This document shows, piece after piece, positions 16,920 through 26,693 of a stretch of 36,660 bases of DNA; the stretch's first letter is position 1; each line of letters begins with the position of its first letter. The notes under the pieces were generated by a model. The model did no database searches and was not told where the DNA came from. It saw only the letters and a list, made by a program, of their open reading frames with translations. Where the stretch lies: assembly GCA_046541515.1 (NCBI GenBank), contig JBKHDD010000029.1, positions 1 through 36,660 on the forward strand, read 5' to 3'. The position numbers and the translations under genes are program-made. This DNA is from CAYFVR01 sp046541515. Its GTDB lineage: Bacteria > Desulfobacterota > Desulfobacteria > Desulfobacterales > Desulfococcaceae.

Positions 16920-19685
16920 ATGCGCAACTGGAAAGGACTGGACATTGAAGCGGAAGGCGGCGGGATTTCCGCGCCGCTGAGCCACCACGTCAACCTGCTG
17001 GGCGCCCTGCTGGGCCAGGCGATCCGGGAGCAGGCCGGAGAGGATGTTTTCTCCCGGGTGGAAACGTTGCGCACCGCCTGCAGAAACGCGGAGGTCGCCG
17101 AAAATCCCGACGCCGCCTTCGACGAAATCGCCGACCGGCTCCGGGAAATGAACATGGACGATCTCTTCTGGCTCATCCGGTCCTTTTCCGCCTTTTTCAA
17201 CCTCGTCAACGAGGCGGAGCGGCAGGAGATCATCCGGATCAACCGGGAGGCGGAAATTTCCGAAACCCCGGAAGATCCCCGCAACGAATCGATCCGGGAG
17301 GCGATTCACCGCCTTCGGGAGATGAAAATCGATCTGAAGGGGCTGTCGGACCAGATGGCCCGCCGACTGGACATCCAGCCCACCCTGACCGCCCACCCCA
17401 CCGAGGCCCGCCGGGGCTCCATTCTCTACAAGCAAAAGCGCATCGCGAACCTGCTTTCCGCCGCGCCCCGGGACGGCCGTCTGGGACCCAACGAGAAAGA
17501 CCGCATTTTCACCCGAATCTACCACCAGATCGCCCTGTTGCTGGCCACCGACGACGTGCGGGGGGATCGCCTGACGGTGTCCGACGAGGTGGAAAACGGA
17601 CTCTACTACTGCACCACCACCATCTGGGAAACGGTGCCGCGCATCTATCGCGACCTGCGCGAAGCCTTTGAGCTTTACTACGGCGAAGTGCCGGCCCTGC
17701 CGGTGTTCCTGCGGTACCGGTCCTGGATCGGCGGCGACCGGGACGGCAACCCCTTTGTGACGCCCGAGGCGACCCGCTGGGCCTTCGACACCTATCGCGA
17801 CCGGGCGCTGCGGCTGTACCGGCGCGAACTCCAGGAACTCTGGCACGAGATGAGCCTTTCCTCCCTGCGGGCGGAAGCGCCGGCGGAGCTGACCGACGGA
17901 CTGAAAGCGGCGGCCGAGGCGGCCGGACTTTCCTCGGAATTCCGCAGACGATACCGAAACGAACCCTGGCGGCTTCACCTCAGCGTCATGGACACCCGGC
18001 TCCGCCGACTTCGGGACGGGGAAAAAGCCTACGACATCGGCGATTTCGTGGACGACCTGGAAGTGTTGCGCCGCTCCCTGGCAAAGGCGGGGATGGCCGA
18101 CATGGCCCGCTACGGCCGACTGGCGGAACTGATCGATCGGGCCCGGGTCTTCGGCTTCCACTTTGTTTCCCTGGACATTCGCCAGCACAGCCGGGTTCAC
18201 GAAGGCGCGGTGGCCGAGTTGCTTCGGCGGGCGGGCGTCCAGGCCGATTACGCCGAACTGGAGGAAGCCGAACGAGTGCGCCTGCTGGAAGCCGAGCTGC
18301 TGAACCCCCGCCCCCTGGTGGGCCGGGAAGAGAGCCTCCCCGAATCGGTCGCCATCGCCCTGGACGCGCTGGAGGTGGCAAGGAACGCCTGGCGGCGGGA
18401 CCCGGGAGCCATCGGCAGCTTCGTGGTCAGCATGACCCACGAGGTCAGCGACCTGCTGGAAGTGCTGCTGCTGGCCAAGGAGGTCGGCCTGTGGCGGGTG
18501 GCCGGAGACCGGGTGGAATCGCCGGTGGACGTGGTCCCGCTGTTCGAGACCATCGACGACCTGGACCGGGCCGGCGGCCTGCTGGAAGCGGCCTTTGGGA
18601 GCCGGGTCTACCGGATGCATTTGGCCGCCCGGGGCGATTTTCAGGAAATCATGCTGGGCTACTCCGACAGCAACAAGGACGGCGGCTACTGGATGGCCAA
18701 CTGGGCCCTGGAAAAGGGGCACGAACGACTGGCGGTGGTCTGCCGGAACGCGGGAATCGACTTCCGCTTCTTCCACGGTCGGGGCGGCAGCGTGGGGCGC
18801 GGCGGCGGCCGGGCCAATCAGGCCATCCTCACCATGCCCACCGAAAGCCGCAACGGCCGGCTGCGCTACACCGAGCAGGGCGAGGTCATCTCCTTCCGCT
18901 ACGCGCTGGCGCCCATGGCCCGCCGCCATCTGGAGCAGATCACCAACGCCGTGCTGCTGTCGGTTCACGAAAGCCAGTGCGACGTGGGGTGCAGCCCGGA
19001 AATGATCGACATGATGGACGACATCGCCGACCGCGCCATGGCGGCCTATCGGGCGCTGATCGACGATCCCGACTTCTGGGGCTGGTACCGGGAGGTGACG
19101 CCCATCGAACACATCGGCAATCTGCCCATCGCCTCCCGACCGGTGTCGCGGAAATCGGCCCAGGAGGTGGAATTTGAAGACCTTCGGGCCATCCCATGGG
19201 TGTTCGGATGGACCCAAACGCGCTATAATGTGCCGGGCTGGTATGGAATGGGGGCGGCCCTTTCCGGGCTGATCGAGGCGGACGAGGCGAACCTGGACCG
19301 CCTGCGTCGGATGTGGGAGGGCTGGACCTTTTTCCGCACGGTTTTGGACAACGCCCAACGAGAAATGGCCCGGGCCCGCCTGGTCATGGCCAAGCGATAC
19401 GCCCGGCGGAGCGACGGCGGCCTTCACCAAACAATCGCGGAGGACTTCCGGAAGGCCCGAGAAGCGATCCTCCGGGTTACCGGCCAGGACGAACTGATGG
19501 ACATCCACCCGGTCATCCAGAAATCGATCCGCCTTCGCAACCCCTACACCGACGTCCTCAACCTGATTCAGGTGGAGCTGCTGGACCGGTGGCGGGAAGC
19601 CAAGGACGACGAACGCGGCGCCCTGCGCCATGCCATCTTCCTGACCATCGGCGGAATCGCCGGAGCGATGCAGAGCACGGGGTAA
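16920..19685 (+). CDS. ppc: Phosphoenolpyruvate carboxylase
   Basis: A 921-residue enzyme that carboxylates PEP with bicarbonate to give oxaloacetate, feeding the TCA cycle. Catalytic motifs are intact: LTAHPTEARRGS (His for phosphate transfer), IGGDRDGNPFV, GYSDSNKDGGY, the mobile loop FHGRGGSVGRGGGR, and FGWTQTRYNVPGWYG. The ending is IGGIAGAMQSTG, where most family members end in -NTG. I chose ATG 16920, because GAGG is 6 bases ahead and MRNWKGLDIEAEGGG is a sensible start; an in-frame upstream start near 16875 has no ribosome-binding site. The S41 peptidase gene follows about 100 bases later. Confidence 0.97.
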   Translation: MRNWKGLDIEAEGGGISAPLSHHVNLLGALLGQAIREQAGEDVFSRVETLRTACRNAEVAENPDAAFDEIADRLREMNMDDLFWLIRSFSAFFNLVNEAERQEIIRINREAEISETPEDPRNESIREAIHRLREMKIDLKGLSDQMARRLDIQPTLTAHPTEARRGSILYKQKRIANLLSAAPRDGRLGPNEKDRIFTRIYHQIALLLATDDVRGDRLTVSDEVENGLYYCTTTIWETVPRIYRDLREAFELYYGEVPALPVFLRYRSWIGGDRDGNPFVTPEATRWAFDTYRDRALRLYRRELQELWHEMSLSSLRAEAPAELTDGLKAAAEAAGLSSEFRRRYRNEPWRLHLSVMDTRLRRLRDGEKAYDIGDFVDDLEVLRRSLAKAGMADMARYGRLAELIDRARVFGFHFVSLDIRQHSRVHEGAVAELLRRAGVQADYAELEEAERVRLLEAELLNPRPLVGREESLPESVAIALDALEVARNAWRRDPGAIGSFVVSMTHEVSDLLEVLLLAKEVGLWRVAGDRVESPVDVVPLFETIDDLDRAGGLLEAAFGSRVYRMHLAARGDFQEIMLGYSDSNKDGGYWMANWALEKGHERLAVVCRNAGIDFRFFHGRGGSVGRGGGRANQAILTMPTESRNGRLRYTEQGEVISFRYALAPMARRHLEQITNAVLLSVHESQCDVGCSPEMIDMMDDIADRAMAAYRALIDDPDFWGWYREVTPIEHIGNLPIASRPVSRKSAQEVEFEDLRAIPWVFGWTQTRYNVPGWYGMGAALSGLIEADEANLDRLRRMWEGWTFFRTVLDNAQREMARARLVMAKRYARRSDGGLHQTIAEDFRKAREAILRVTGQDELMDIHPVIQKSIRLRNPYTDVLNLIQVELLDRWREAKDDERGALRHAIFLTIGGIAGAMQSTG

Positions 19686-19787
19686 AAAAACGGGCGGGGC
19701 GCCCTTCCCTTCAACAAAAATGGAAGACCCCTTCCAACCCCTCCGCGCCGCATGGAAAGACGCAAAAAAAGACAAGGAATGAATCCC

Positions 19788-21149
19788 ATGGAAAAGAAGA
19801 CCAACAGAGGGCTGTTTCGCCTGGCGGCGATGGCCGCGCTCGCGACCTTCCTGTGCGCGGGTTTTCTCCCGCACGCCTTGGCCGCCGACGCCGAAGACGC
19901 CCTTCAAATGCTCTCGGACGTGATCGACAAGTTGGAAAAACAGTACGTCGACGAAGTGGACAGCCGGGAGATGATCCTCAAGGGCATCGAAGAAATGGTG
20001 GCCAGCCTGGACGCCCACTCCCGGTTGTTGCCGCCTTCGGCCTACGAGGAGTTGCGCATCGACACCGAAGGCGAATTCGGCGGCATCGGCATCGTGCTGA
20101 CCATGGAGGACGACAAGCTGACGGTCATCTCCCCCATCGAAGGCACCCCGGCTTTCGCCGCCGGCGTGGAGGCCGGAGACGTGATCATCGCCGTGGACGG
20201 CGAATCCACGGAGGAGATGATGCTGTGGGAGGCGGTCCAGAAGATGCGGGGCCCAAAGGGGGAATCGGTCCGAGTCACCATTCGGCGGGAAGGCGAAGAG
20301 GAGCCGATCGATTTCGACCTGGTGCGGGACATCATCCCCATCGTCAGCGTGAAATCCAGCCCGGTTGAACCCGGATACGGCTATGTGCGGATCACCAATT
20401 TTCAGGACAACACCACCGAGGACCTGGAGGCGGCCGTGGACAAGCTGGAGGCCGAGGGACCGGAGCTGGAAGGGCTGATTCTCGATCTTCGGGACAACCC
20501 CGGAGGGCTGCTGCGGCAAGCCATCGGGGTCTCCGATTTTTTCCTGGACGACGGCGTGATTCTCTCGGTCAAGGGCCGGCTGCCGGAGCATACGCGGGAA
20601 TACAAGGCGCGGGGAAGCTGGTTTAAGCGGCGGAATTTTCGGCTGGTGGTGCTCATCAACGGCGGCAGCGCCAGCGCCTCGGAAATCGTGGCGGGCGCGA
20701 TCCAGGACCATTCCCGAGGAACCATTCTGGGCACGCCGTCCTTCGGCAAAGGCTCGGTGCAGACGGTGGAGCCGCTGCGGGACGGCTACGGCCTCAAATT
20801 CACCATTTACCGCTATTACACCCCCAGCGGCCGGGCCATTCAGAACCATGGCATCGAGCCGGACATCGAGGTGAAACAGCGCTACGCCGACGGCGAAGTG
20901 GACACGGAAGCCTGGCGGCTGAAGGAGAAAGACCTGGACAACCACCTGGAAGCCCGCCCGCTGAACGGCGATGGAAAAATTAAGGAGCCGGAATCTCCGG
21001 AATCGATTTCCCCGGCCGAACGCCGACGCCGACGCGTCGAACGCCGTCATCGGCCGTTGACCCCCGAACGGTTGAAAGAGGATTACCAGGTGATGCGGGC
21101 GCTGGAGGTGTTGCAGGGAAAAGAAGTGGCCGCGGATACGAGCCGGTAA
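19788..21149 (+). CDS. S41-family C-terminal processing peptidase
   Basis: A 453-residue periplasmic serine protease of the CtpA/Prc type, which trims or degrades envelope proteins from the C-terminus. A signal peptide covers residues 1-33 (basic start, hydrophobic AAMAALATFLCAGFL, ALAA cleavage). A PDZ domain lies at about 95-180 (FGGIGIVLTMEDDKLTVISP). The peptidase core has LDLRDNPGG, the nucleophile loop GGSASASEIVAGA (294-298) and the general base Lys321 in FGKGSVQT. The tail after residue 395 is charged and arginine-rich. ATG 19788 is chosen because AAGGA lies 9 bases ahead; ATG 19752 and 19779 are in frame but less well placed. Confidence 0.95.
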   Translation: MEKKTNRGLFRLAAMAALATFLCAGFLPHALAADAEDALQMLSDVIDKLEKQYVDEVDSREMILKGIEEMVASLDAHSRLLPPSAYEELRIDTEGEFGGIGIVLTMEDDKLTVISPIEGTPAFAAGVEAGDVIIAVDGESTEEMMLWEAVQKMRGPKGESVRVTIRREGEEEPIDFDLVRDIIPIVSVKSSPVEPGYGYVRITNFQDNTTEDLEAAVDKLEAEGPELEGLILDLRDNPGGLLRQAIGVSDFFLDDGVILSVKGRLPEHTREYKARGSWFKRRNFRLVVLINGGSASASEIVAGAIQDHSRGTILGTPSFGKGSVQTVEPLRDGYGLKFTIYRYYTPSGRAIQNHGIEPDIEVKQRYADGEVDTEAWRLKEKDLDNHLEARPLNGDGKIKEPESPESISPAERRRRRVERRHRPLTPERLKEDYQVMRALEVLQGKEVAADTSR

Positions 21150-21205
21150 TCCCCACGCCGCCCGGGATGGAAGTCGTTCCGGGCGCCAAAAAAAAAGGAA
21201 TTGCC

Positions 21206-21430
21206 ATGTCTGGACGGATTCATCTTTTTTGGCTGTTCGGCCTGCTTCTTCTCATCCTCCCGGGGTGCACCTCGCGGGCCTGGTATGTCGGTTTACAGGA
21301 AAACCAGCGGCGGGATTGCTATCGGTACGCCAGCGAAAGCGAAATTCAGCGTTGCCTGGAACAAGTGGAAAACATGACCCACGACCGGTACCAGGCCGAA
21401 CGGGAAGCGGCGGTTTCGGAGCTGGAATAG
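21206..21430 (+). CDS. Small lipoprotein (74 residues)
   Basis: MSGRIHLFWLFGLLLLILPG-C21 is a type II signal peptide with lipobox ILPGC, so the mature protein is about 53 residues anchored by lipid at Cys21. The mature part, beginning TSRAWYVGLQENQRRDCY, has two more cysteines (in RDCY and QRCLEQ) that could form a disulfide. I recall similar very small lipoproteins (WYxGLQ...Cxx...CLE) in proteobacterial genomes, with no known function. AAAGGAA precedes the ATG. It follows the processing protease by 56 bases and may share its transcript. Confidence 0.8.
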   Translation: MSGRIHLFWLFGLLLLILPGCTSRAWYVGLQENQRRDCYRYASESEIQRCLEQVENMTHDRYQAEREAAVSELE

Positions 21431-21551
21431 TCGTTGCCCATTTCCGAACCGAGTCTTTCGACGGGAATGCCACACCCTGGAACGGCCAAGGGAAACCAAG
21501 GGTCGAAGATAAACGGAGACAAGCCGAGTCGAGAACACATCCAAATTTTTT

Positions 21552-21580
21552 TCTATCCAATAGCACTTTGTTTTTGTCAA
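21552..21580 (-). promoter_or_regulatory. Minus-strand promoter with no gene in front of it
   Basis: On the minus strand, TTGACA (21580-21575), a 17-base spacer and GATAGA (21557-21552). A transcript would run antisense into the lipoprotein gene. Confidence 0.4.
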
Positions 21581-21962
21581 CAATTTCATCTTTGTTGCCT
21601 CCTTCCGCATTCGTTTCGACGACCGCGCACCGTGCCCGTTCGCGATCCTGTAGCTGAAGGGGGGAAAAGGAGGTCAATTTGAAAGCAATTTTGATTCTCC
21701 GCCCAAAAACCCATTGGACAGCGGGATAACCACAGGGCGGGCTGTTGGAATCTCAACCGGGTGACCGTCCGCCTGAAAGGCCAAAAAGACGTGGCGTTGC
21801 GGCAAGGCACGGTGCGGAGCCGCGGAGGCGGATTCACGGTTCCCTTTTTTTTCAGCCAAAATGGAGAGCAAACGGCCTGCCCCCACTCGCTTATGGGCTT
21901 TTTCTCTTGCTTCCCACCAGCTAAGCCCGCCTTTCTTTCTCAAATGGGGGTCAATGCAGGGT

Positions 21963-21992
21963 TTGACTTTCTGAAATTTTTTACGGTAAAAC
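21963..21992 (+). promoter_or_regulatory. Candidate promoter for the dynamin-like gene
   Basis: TTGACT (21963-21968), an 18-base spacer and TAAAAC (21987-21992), 124 bases ahead of the ATG. Confidence 0.35.
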
Positions 21993-22116
21993 GCCGGGAA
22001 CGTGAATCTTCCGCATCCGCGGAAGCGACCCAGGCCGATCCGACGCGGAAAATCCCGCGCCGCCATCCTCCGGAACGGTCCGAGGCGGTTTACAGATATT
22101 CGGGGAGACATCAGAC

Positions 22117-23805
22117 ATGGAGCAGTCCGACCTCGCGACAACCCAGAACAAAAACATGCAGGTCTACGGCGCGCTTTCCACCCAGCTCAACGAGGCGCTG
22201 ACCGACACCCGGAAGGCACTGACCGACCACGCCGGTCTGCTCCCGGAAGGCCGGCTGCAAGACCTGGACAATCTGCTGGCCGAATTCGCCGGCAGGCGAA
22301 TCCGCATCGCCTTTTACGGCGAGGTAAAGGCCGGCAAGTCCACCTTGGTCAACGCCGTGGCGGGCCAGGAGTTGACGCCCACAGATTTCGGCCCCTTGAC
22401 CGCCATACCGGTCCGGATCACCTGGGGATCGGAGAACGCCTGGCGGGTGGGCGAGCATCGATTCGACCGGGTTTCCGCGCTGTACGAAATCATGAAAACC
22501 GGCCCGGAAAGTTCCGACGAGGTGGTGGTCGAAACCCCCTCGGACCTGCTGCGGCTGGGCGGGCAGGTGGACCTCATCGACACGCCGGGCATCGGCAGCC
22601 AGGACCGGTTCGACCAGATCAGCGGGGAAGCCCTGCGGTCGCTGGACACCGTGGTGCTGGTGGTCCGCTATCCGGCGCTTTTCACCCGCTACACCCGACA
22701 CATCGTGACCGAGCTGCAAAACGACATTGGCAAATTGTTCGTGATCTGGAACCTGGACGCCAGTTGCGCCGAGTTGACGGCGGAGGAACGGCGACGCCAG
22801 GCCGACAATCTCCGGACCCGGGTGGCCGGCGCCCATGAACTGCATCTGGTCAACGGGCGGGAAGCCTTTCGGGCGGCCCGGTCGGGAGACCAGCAAGGGA
22901 TCAGTGCCTCGGGCCTTTCCGATTTCATGGAAGCGGTTCGGAACTTCGCCGCCTCCCAAAAGCGGGAGGTGGCCGCGTTGCGAGAGGCGGCCAAGCGGGG
23001 GGCCGTCTGGCTGGAAGATGCCCAGGTGGCGATGGAAAAGCGAGAAGCGGCCCTTTCGGAATCGCTGAAAACCACCCGGGAGTGGCTGGACGACGCCGAA
23101 AAGCGGGCGAACGCCGAAAAATCCGAGAACCAGGCCAATTTCCAGGCGTTCGAAGAGGAAATGAACGCGGCCGAAAGACAGCGGGCCAACGCCGCCAAAA
23201 CGGCCGCGTCCAAATTGCGGGGAGACATCGGGGCGGCCCGCCGATCCTGGATATTCTCCGCCGACGCCGCCTTCCTGGAAAACGCCGTGCGCCAGGCCGC
23301 CGAAACCTACGCGGACGAAATCGCGACCGCCTGCCAGGCCTACATGCAATCGGTCCAGGCGGCGGCGAAACGTTTTGACGTGGTGGTGCCGGCCACGCCT
23401 CGCCCCCGCACCCTCCCCTACTCCGGCCCCCTGACGGAAAAAGACCGGATCGAGCGGGCCAACGAAGGGCGGATGCGGATGATGAAGCGGATGCTCTTCG
23501 GAAGCTGGTACCTATCCGAAATCATGGAATTAAAGAAAAACGGCGTGGACGAGGACCTGAACGCCCAGGAGGGATGGGCCCAAGGGATCGCCGAAGGCGC
23601 CGAAAAAGCGGTGCGGGCGGTGCTGGACGGAAAACTGGCCAAGATCGACCGAAGCCGCCAGGAAGAGGTGGAGGAGATCAAAAAGCGGACCCGGTTCGAG
23701 GACGAAGCGTCCGAGCTGGATTCCATCCAGAAGCAAAAGCCTCGAATCGATAAATCCCACGCCGCCGTCCTCCGGATCAACCAGGAGGCCCGGGAAATGC
23801 TATAG
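22117..23805 (+). CDS. Dynamin-like GTPase
   Basis: A 562-residue bacterial dynamin-family GTPase. The G1 motif is GEVKAGKST (68-76), followed by a switch I region TPTDFGPLTAIP and G3 DTPG (155-158). WNLD occupies the G4 region in VIWNLDAS. After residue 270 the protein is almost wholly helical and charged, with long coiled-coil stretches (about 275-390), a basic RMRMMKRMLFGSW segment near 455, and another coil at the end, as expected for the stalk and tip of a membrane-remodelling dynamin. No second dynamin gene is adjacent, although many bacterial dynamins are paired. ATG follows GGGGAGA. Its role, such as membrane repair or fission, is open. Confidence 0.85.
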   Translation: MEQSDLATTQNKNMQVYGALSTQLNEALTDTRKALTDHAGLLPEGRLQDLDNLLAEFAGRRIRIAFYGEVKAGKSTLVNAVAGQELTPTDFGPLTAIPVRITWGSENAWRVGEHRFDRVSALYEIMKTGPESSDEVVVETPSDLLRLGGQVDLIDTPGIGSQDRFDQISGEALRSLDTVVLVVRYPALFTRYTRHIVTELQNDIGKLFVIWNLDASCAELTAEERRRQADNLRTRVAGAHELHLVNGREAFRAARSGDQQGISASGLSDFMEAVRNFAASQKREVAALREAAKRGAVWLEDAQVAMEKREAALSESLKTTREWLDDAEKRANAEKSENQANFQAFEEEMNAAERQRANAAKTAASKLRGDIGAARRSWIFSADAAFLENAVRQAAETYADEIATACQAYMQSVQAAAKRFDVVVPATPRPRTLPYSGPLTEKDRIERANEGRMRMMKRMLFGSWYLSEIMELKKNGVDEDLNAQEGWAQGIAEGAEKAVRAVLDGKLAKIDRSRQEEVEEIKKRTRFEDEASELDSIQKQKPRIDKSHAAVLRINQEAREML

Positions 23806-23817
23806 AACCCCGCGCAA

Positions 23818-23861
23818 AAAAAGCGGCGCCCTCCGGAAACGCCCGAAGGACGCCGCTTTTT
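23818..23861. terminator. Bidirectional terminator 1 between dynamin gene and groEL
   Basis: AAAAAGCGGCG pairs with CGCCGCTTTTT; A-run and T-run on both sides let it work in either direction. Confidence 0.85.
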
Positions 23862-23869
23862 CCATCCCG

Positions 23870-23920
23870 AAAACGGGCGGAACGACCGCGAAAGCGCGGA
23901 TTCTCGTTCCGCCCGTTTTT
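23870..23920. terminator. Bidirectional terminator 2, adjoining the groEL stop
   Basis: AAAACGGGCGGAACGA pairs with its complement ending at 23919, around an inner CCGCG-aaag-CGCGG hairpin. Confidence 0.85.
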
Positions 23921-23921
23921 T

Positions 23922-25553
23922 TTAGTAGTCGTAGTCGTCCATCTCGTCCATGCCGGGGGCGCCGCCGTCCTTCTTCTTCGCCGGCTTCTCCGTGATCATG
24001 GCCTCGGTGGTGATCATGAGGCCGGCCACGGAAGCGGCGTTCTGAACGGCGAATCGGACCACCTTGGTGGGGTCGATGACGCCCGCCTTGACCAGATCCC
24101 CAAACTCGCCGGTGTAGGCGTTGTAGCCGAAGTTTCCGCTGCCCTCCAGCACCTTGTTGAGGATCACCGGGCCGTCCTGGCCCGCGTTCCGGGCGATCTG
24201 GCGCAACGGCGCGGAGAGCGCCCGCCGCAGCAGGTTCAGGCCGTCCTTCTCTTCGTCCTTCGCCTCCACCTTGTCCAAGGCGTCCAGGCAACGAACCAGG
24301 GCCACCCCGCCGCCGGGGACGATGCCTTCCTCCACCGCCGCGCGGGTGGCGTTCAGGGCGTTGTCCACCCGGGCCCGCTTCTCCTTCATCTCGGTCTCGG
24401 TGGCCGCGCCCATGTGGATCACCGCCACGCCGCCGGAAAGCTTGGCCAGCCGCTCCTGAAGTTTCTCCCGATCGTAGTCGGAAGTGGTCTCCTCGATCTG
24501 GGCCTTGATCTGGCGGATGCGGCCGTCCAGGGCGTCCTTGGTGCCCGCCCCGTTCACGATGGTGGTGTTGTCCTTGTTGATCCGGACCGACTTGCAGGAG
24601 CCCAGGTCGTTGATGGTCACGTTTTCCAGCTTTACGCCCAGCTCTTCGGACACCACCTGGCCGCCGGTGAGCACCGCGATGTCCTGCAACATGGCCTTCC
24701 GCCGGTCGCCGAAGCCCGGGGCCTTGACGGCGGCCACCTGAAGGGTTCCCCGCAACTTGTTGACGATCAGGGTCGCCAAGGCCTCGCCGTCCACGTCCTC
24801 CGCGATGACCAGCAACGGCTTGCCCGACCGGGCGATGGACTCAAGCAGGGGGACCATGTCCTTCATGTTGGAGATCTTCTTTTCGTGGATCAGAATGAAC
24901 GGATCCTCGAAATGGACCTCCAGCTTTTCGGCGTCGGTGACGAAGTAGGGCGAAAGATAGCCGCGGTCGAACTGCATGCCCTCCACCAGGTCGAGGGTGG
25001 TTTCCATGCTTTTGGCTTCCTCGACGGTGATGACGCCTTCCTTGCCCACCTTCTCCATGGCCTCGGAAATCAGCCGTCCCACTTCCTGGTCGCTGTTGGC
25101 CGATACCGCGCCCACCTGCATGATCTCGGTTTTGTCCTTGATCTCGGTGGAAAGGTCTTTCAGCGCGTCCACCACGGTCTCGACGCCCTTGTCGATGCCC
25201 CGCTTCAACGCCATGGGGTTGACGCCGGCGGTGACCAGCTTGTGCCCCTCGGCGTAAATGGCCTGGGCCAGCACCGTGGCGGTGGTGGTGCCGTCGCCGG
25301 CGGTGTCGCTGGTCTTTTTGGCCACTTCGCGCACCATCTGCGCGCCCATGTTTTCAAATTTATCGGCAAGCTCGATTTCCTTGGCGACGCTGACGCCGTC
25401 CTTGGTCACCTTGGGCGAGCCGAAACTCTTTTCCAGAACCACGTTGCGGCCCCGGGGGCCGAGGGTCACCTTCACGGCGTTGGCGAGGGTGTCGACGCCC
25501 CGGAGCATTTTTTCCCGGGCCTGGGTGCTGTACGCGATCATTTTGGCTGGCAT
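23922..25553 (-). CDS. groL: Chaperonin GroEL
   Basis: The 543-residue 60-kDa chaperonin, forming the double-ring ATP-driven folding chamber with GroES. Landmarks are VKVTLGPRGRNVVLEKSFG near the N-terminus, the ATP-binding GDGTTTATVLA, the apical domain, and GGGVALVRCL near the C-terminal ATP site. The tail ends GAPGMDEMDDYDY and lacks the Gly-Gly-Met repeat of E. coli GroEL. AGGAGGA precedes the ATG, and groES lies 33 bases upstream in the same operon. Confidence 0.98.
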   Translation of the reverse strand: MPAKMIAYSTQAREKMLRGVDTLANAVKVTLGPRGRNVVLEKSFGSPKVTKDGVSVAKEIELADKFENMGAQMVREVAKKTSDTAGDGTTTATVLAQAIYAEGHKLVTAGVNPMALKRGIDKGVETVVDALKDLSTEIKDKTEIMQVGAVSANSDQEVGRLISEAMEKVGKEGVITVEEAKSMETTLDLVEGMQFDRGYLSPYFVTDAEKLEVHFEDPFILIHEKKISNMKDMVPLLESIARSGKPLLVIAEDVDGEALATLIVNKLRGTLQVAAVKAPGFGDRRKAMLQDIAVLTGGQVVSEELGVKLENVTINDLGSCKSVRINKDNTTIVNGAGTKDALDGRIRQIKAQIEETTSDYDREKLQERLAKLSGGVAVIHMGAATETEMKEKRARVDNALNATRAAVEEGIVPGGGVALVRCLDALDKVEAKDEEKDGLNLLRRALSAPLRQIARNAGQDGPVILNKVLEGSGNFGYNAYTGEFGDLVKAGVIDPTKVVRFAVQNAASVAGLMITTEAMITEKPAKKKDGGAPGMDEMDDYDY

Positions 25554-25586
25554 GGTTGGATTCCTCCTGAAAACACTCTGGAACGC

Positions 25587-25874
25587 CTATTCCAGAATGC
25601 CGAGAATGTCGCTCTCTTTCATGAAAATATGTTCTTCGCCATCGATTTTGATGTCGGTGCCGGCGTACTTGGAAAACAGAATCCGGTCCCCTTCCTTAAC
25701 CGCCATGGGAATGCGGGTTCCGTCGTCCCGAAACCCGCCGGGGCCGACGGCCACAACCTTGCCTTCCTGAGGCTTCTCCTTGGCGGTATCGGGAATGATA
25801 ATCCCGCCAGAGGTTTTCTGCTCCGCTTCCACGCGGGTGACCAGCACGCGATCGTTCAGTGGTCGGATCTTCAT
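25587..25874 (-). CDS. groS: Co-chaperonin GroES
   Basis: The 95-residue heptameric lid of GroEL. MKIRPLNDRVLVTRVEAEQK is the standard start, EQKTSGGIIIPDTAKEKPQ is the mobile loop that binds GroEL, and GDRILFSKYAGTDIKIDGEE is the conserved core. ATG 25874 with GGAGGAA is chosen over a longer open frame upstream. The stop is TAG. It is the first gene of the groESL operon. Confidence 0.98.
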   Translation of the reverse strand: MKIRPLNDRVLVTRVEAEQKTSGGIIIPDTAKEKPQEGKVVAVGPGGFRDDGTRIPMAVKEGDRILFSKYAGTDIKIDGEEHIFMKESDILGILE

Positions 25875-26108
25875 GGTACGCGTTCCTCCGTCAATTGGAT
25901 CTTGAAAGTGGATTTCCAAACAAACCCGTTCTTCCCTCGGATTCACCCGTCCGGTTGGGCGCGCGCCCATTGGGAACGGCGTTTTGTTGCGCATCAGAAA
26001 ATGGGCCAATAACGGCCGTGAACCAGCGGGAAGGAAAGATGCCATGGCCGTCGGCTGGGACCGACGCCCGGGAATGGCGTTCCGGATAATTCCGGTGCTG
26101 ACGGCGGG

Positions 26109-26136
26109 AAAATAAAGCGGGATGGGAGGATGTCAA
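26109..26136 (-). promoter_or_regulatory. Promoter for groESL
   Basis: On the minus strand, TTGACA (26136-26131), a 16-base spacer and TATTTT (26114-26109), about 235 bases ahead of groES. No CIRCE element or clear sigma-32 motif is seen. The leader has a CGTCGG-ctggga-CCGACG hairpin near 26051-26068. Confidence 0.5.
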
Positions 26137-26693
26137 GCGGGTGGGGCGGGAAAAAATCGAAGGAGAAAATCGCCGTCGTTCATCCGAATTTTCCGCCGGG
26201 AACCAGAACCGGGAATTCTTATCCGCATTTTTCGGAACATGGAATTCCGAACGGGGCAAACCTTCACATCTTCCCATATGCCCCCCCCTGCATTCTTCTT
26301 TTTCTTTCGATTGCAACCCGAAGTCCGAAACGTTTTTTCGGCTGTTCGGCGGCCTTCTCCCCCGTTTTCGATTCCGGCGGCCCGCCGCGGCCCATCCCAT
26401 GCGTGCCGGCCCTCCCCGAAGCCCGATCGATTTTCGGGCCGCCTCCGACCCCTGGGTTCCCCTTTGCCGTCCCGCGGATGGGAATCGGCCGTTCCGAACG
26501 AATCGACCGATATCCAAAAACAAGGCTCCCCAACCCGGAAAACCCGATTTTGGCATTGAAAATGCTTTCCGAGTTCGGTTTCCCGGTGGCCCAAAGTCCG
26601 GACGGGAGAATTTCGTCCGAACCTTGGCCAGAAAACGAAGCCGAATGGAAACCAACCACTTTAAAACGAAACCCCGCAGGAGGAGATTTTCCC
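26137..26693. other. Gene-free region upstream of the YitT-like gene
   Basis: Open frames on both strands here are low-complexity, rich in Arg, Pro and Gly, and match nothing known. No repeat or RNA is recognised. Confidence 0.4.

Larger units (their letters stand above)
21431..22116. other. Gene-free region between lipoprotein and dynamin genes
   Basis: No protein of a known family. It holds one promoter-like pair on each strand (21552-21580 minus, 21963-21992 plus) and small hairpins. Open frames on both strands look like chance. Confidence 0.45.

Noticed and set aside
25880..26110. CIRCE element for HrcA control of groESL
   Set aside because: No TTAGCACTC-N9-GAGTGCTAA or close variant was found in the leader.
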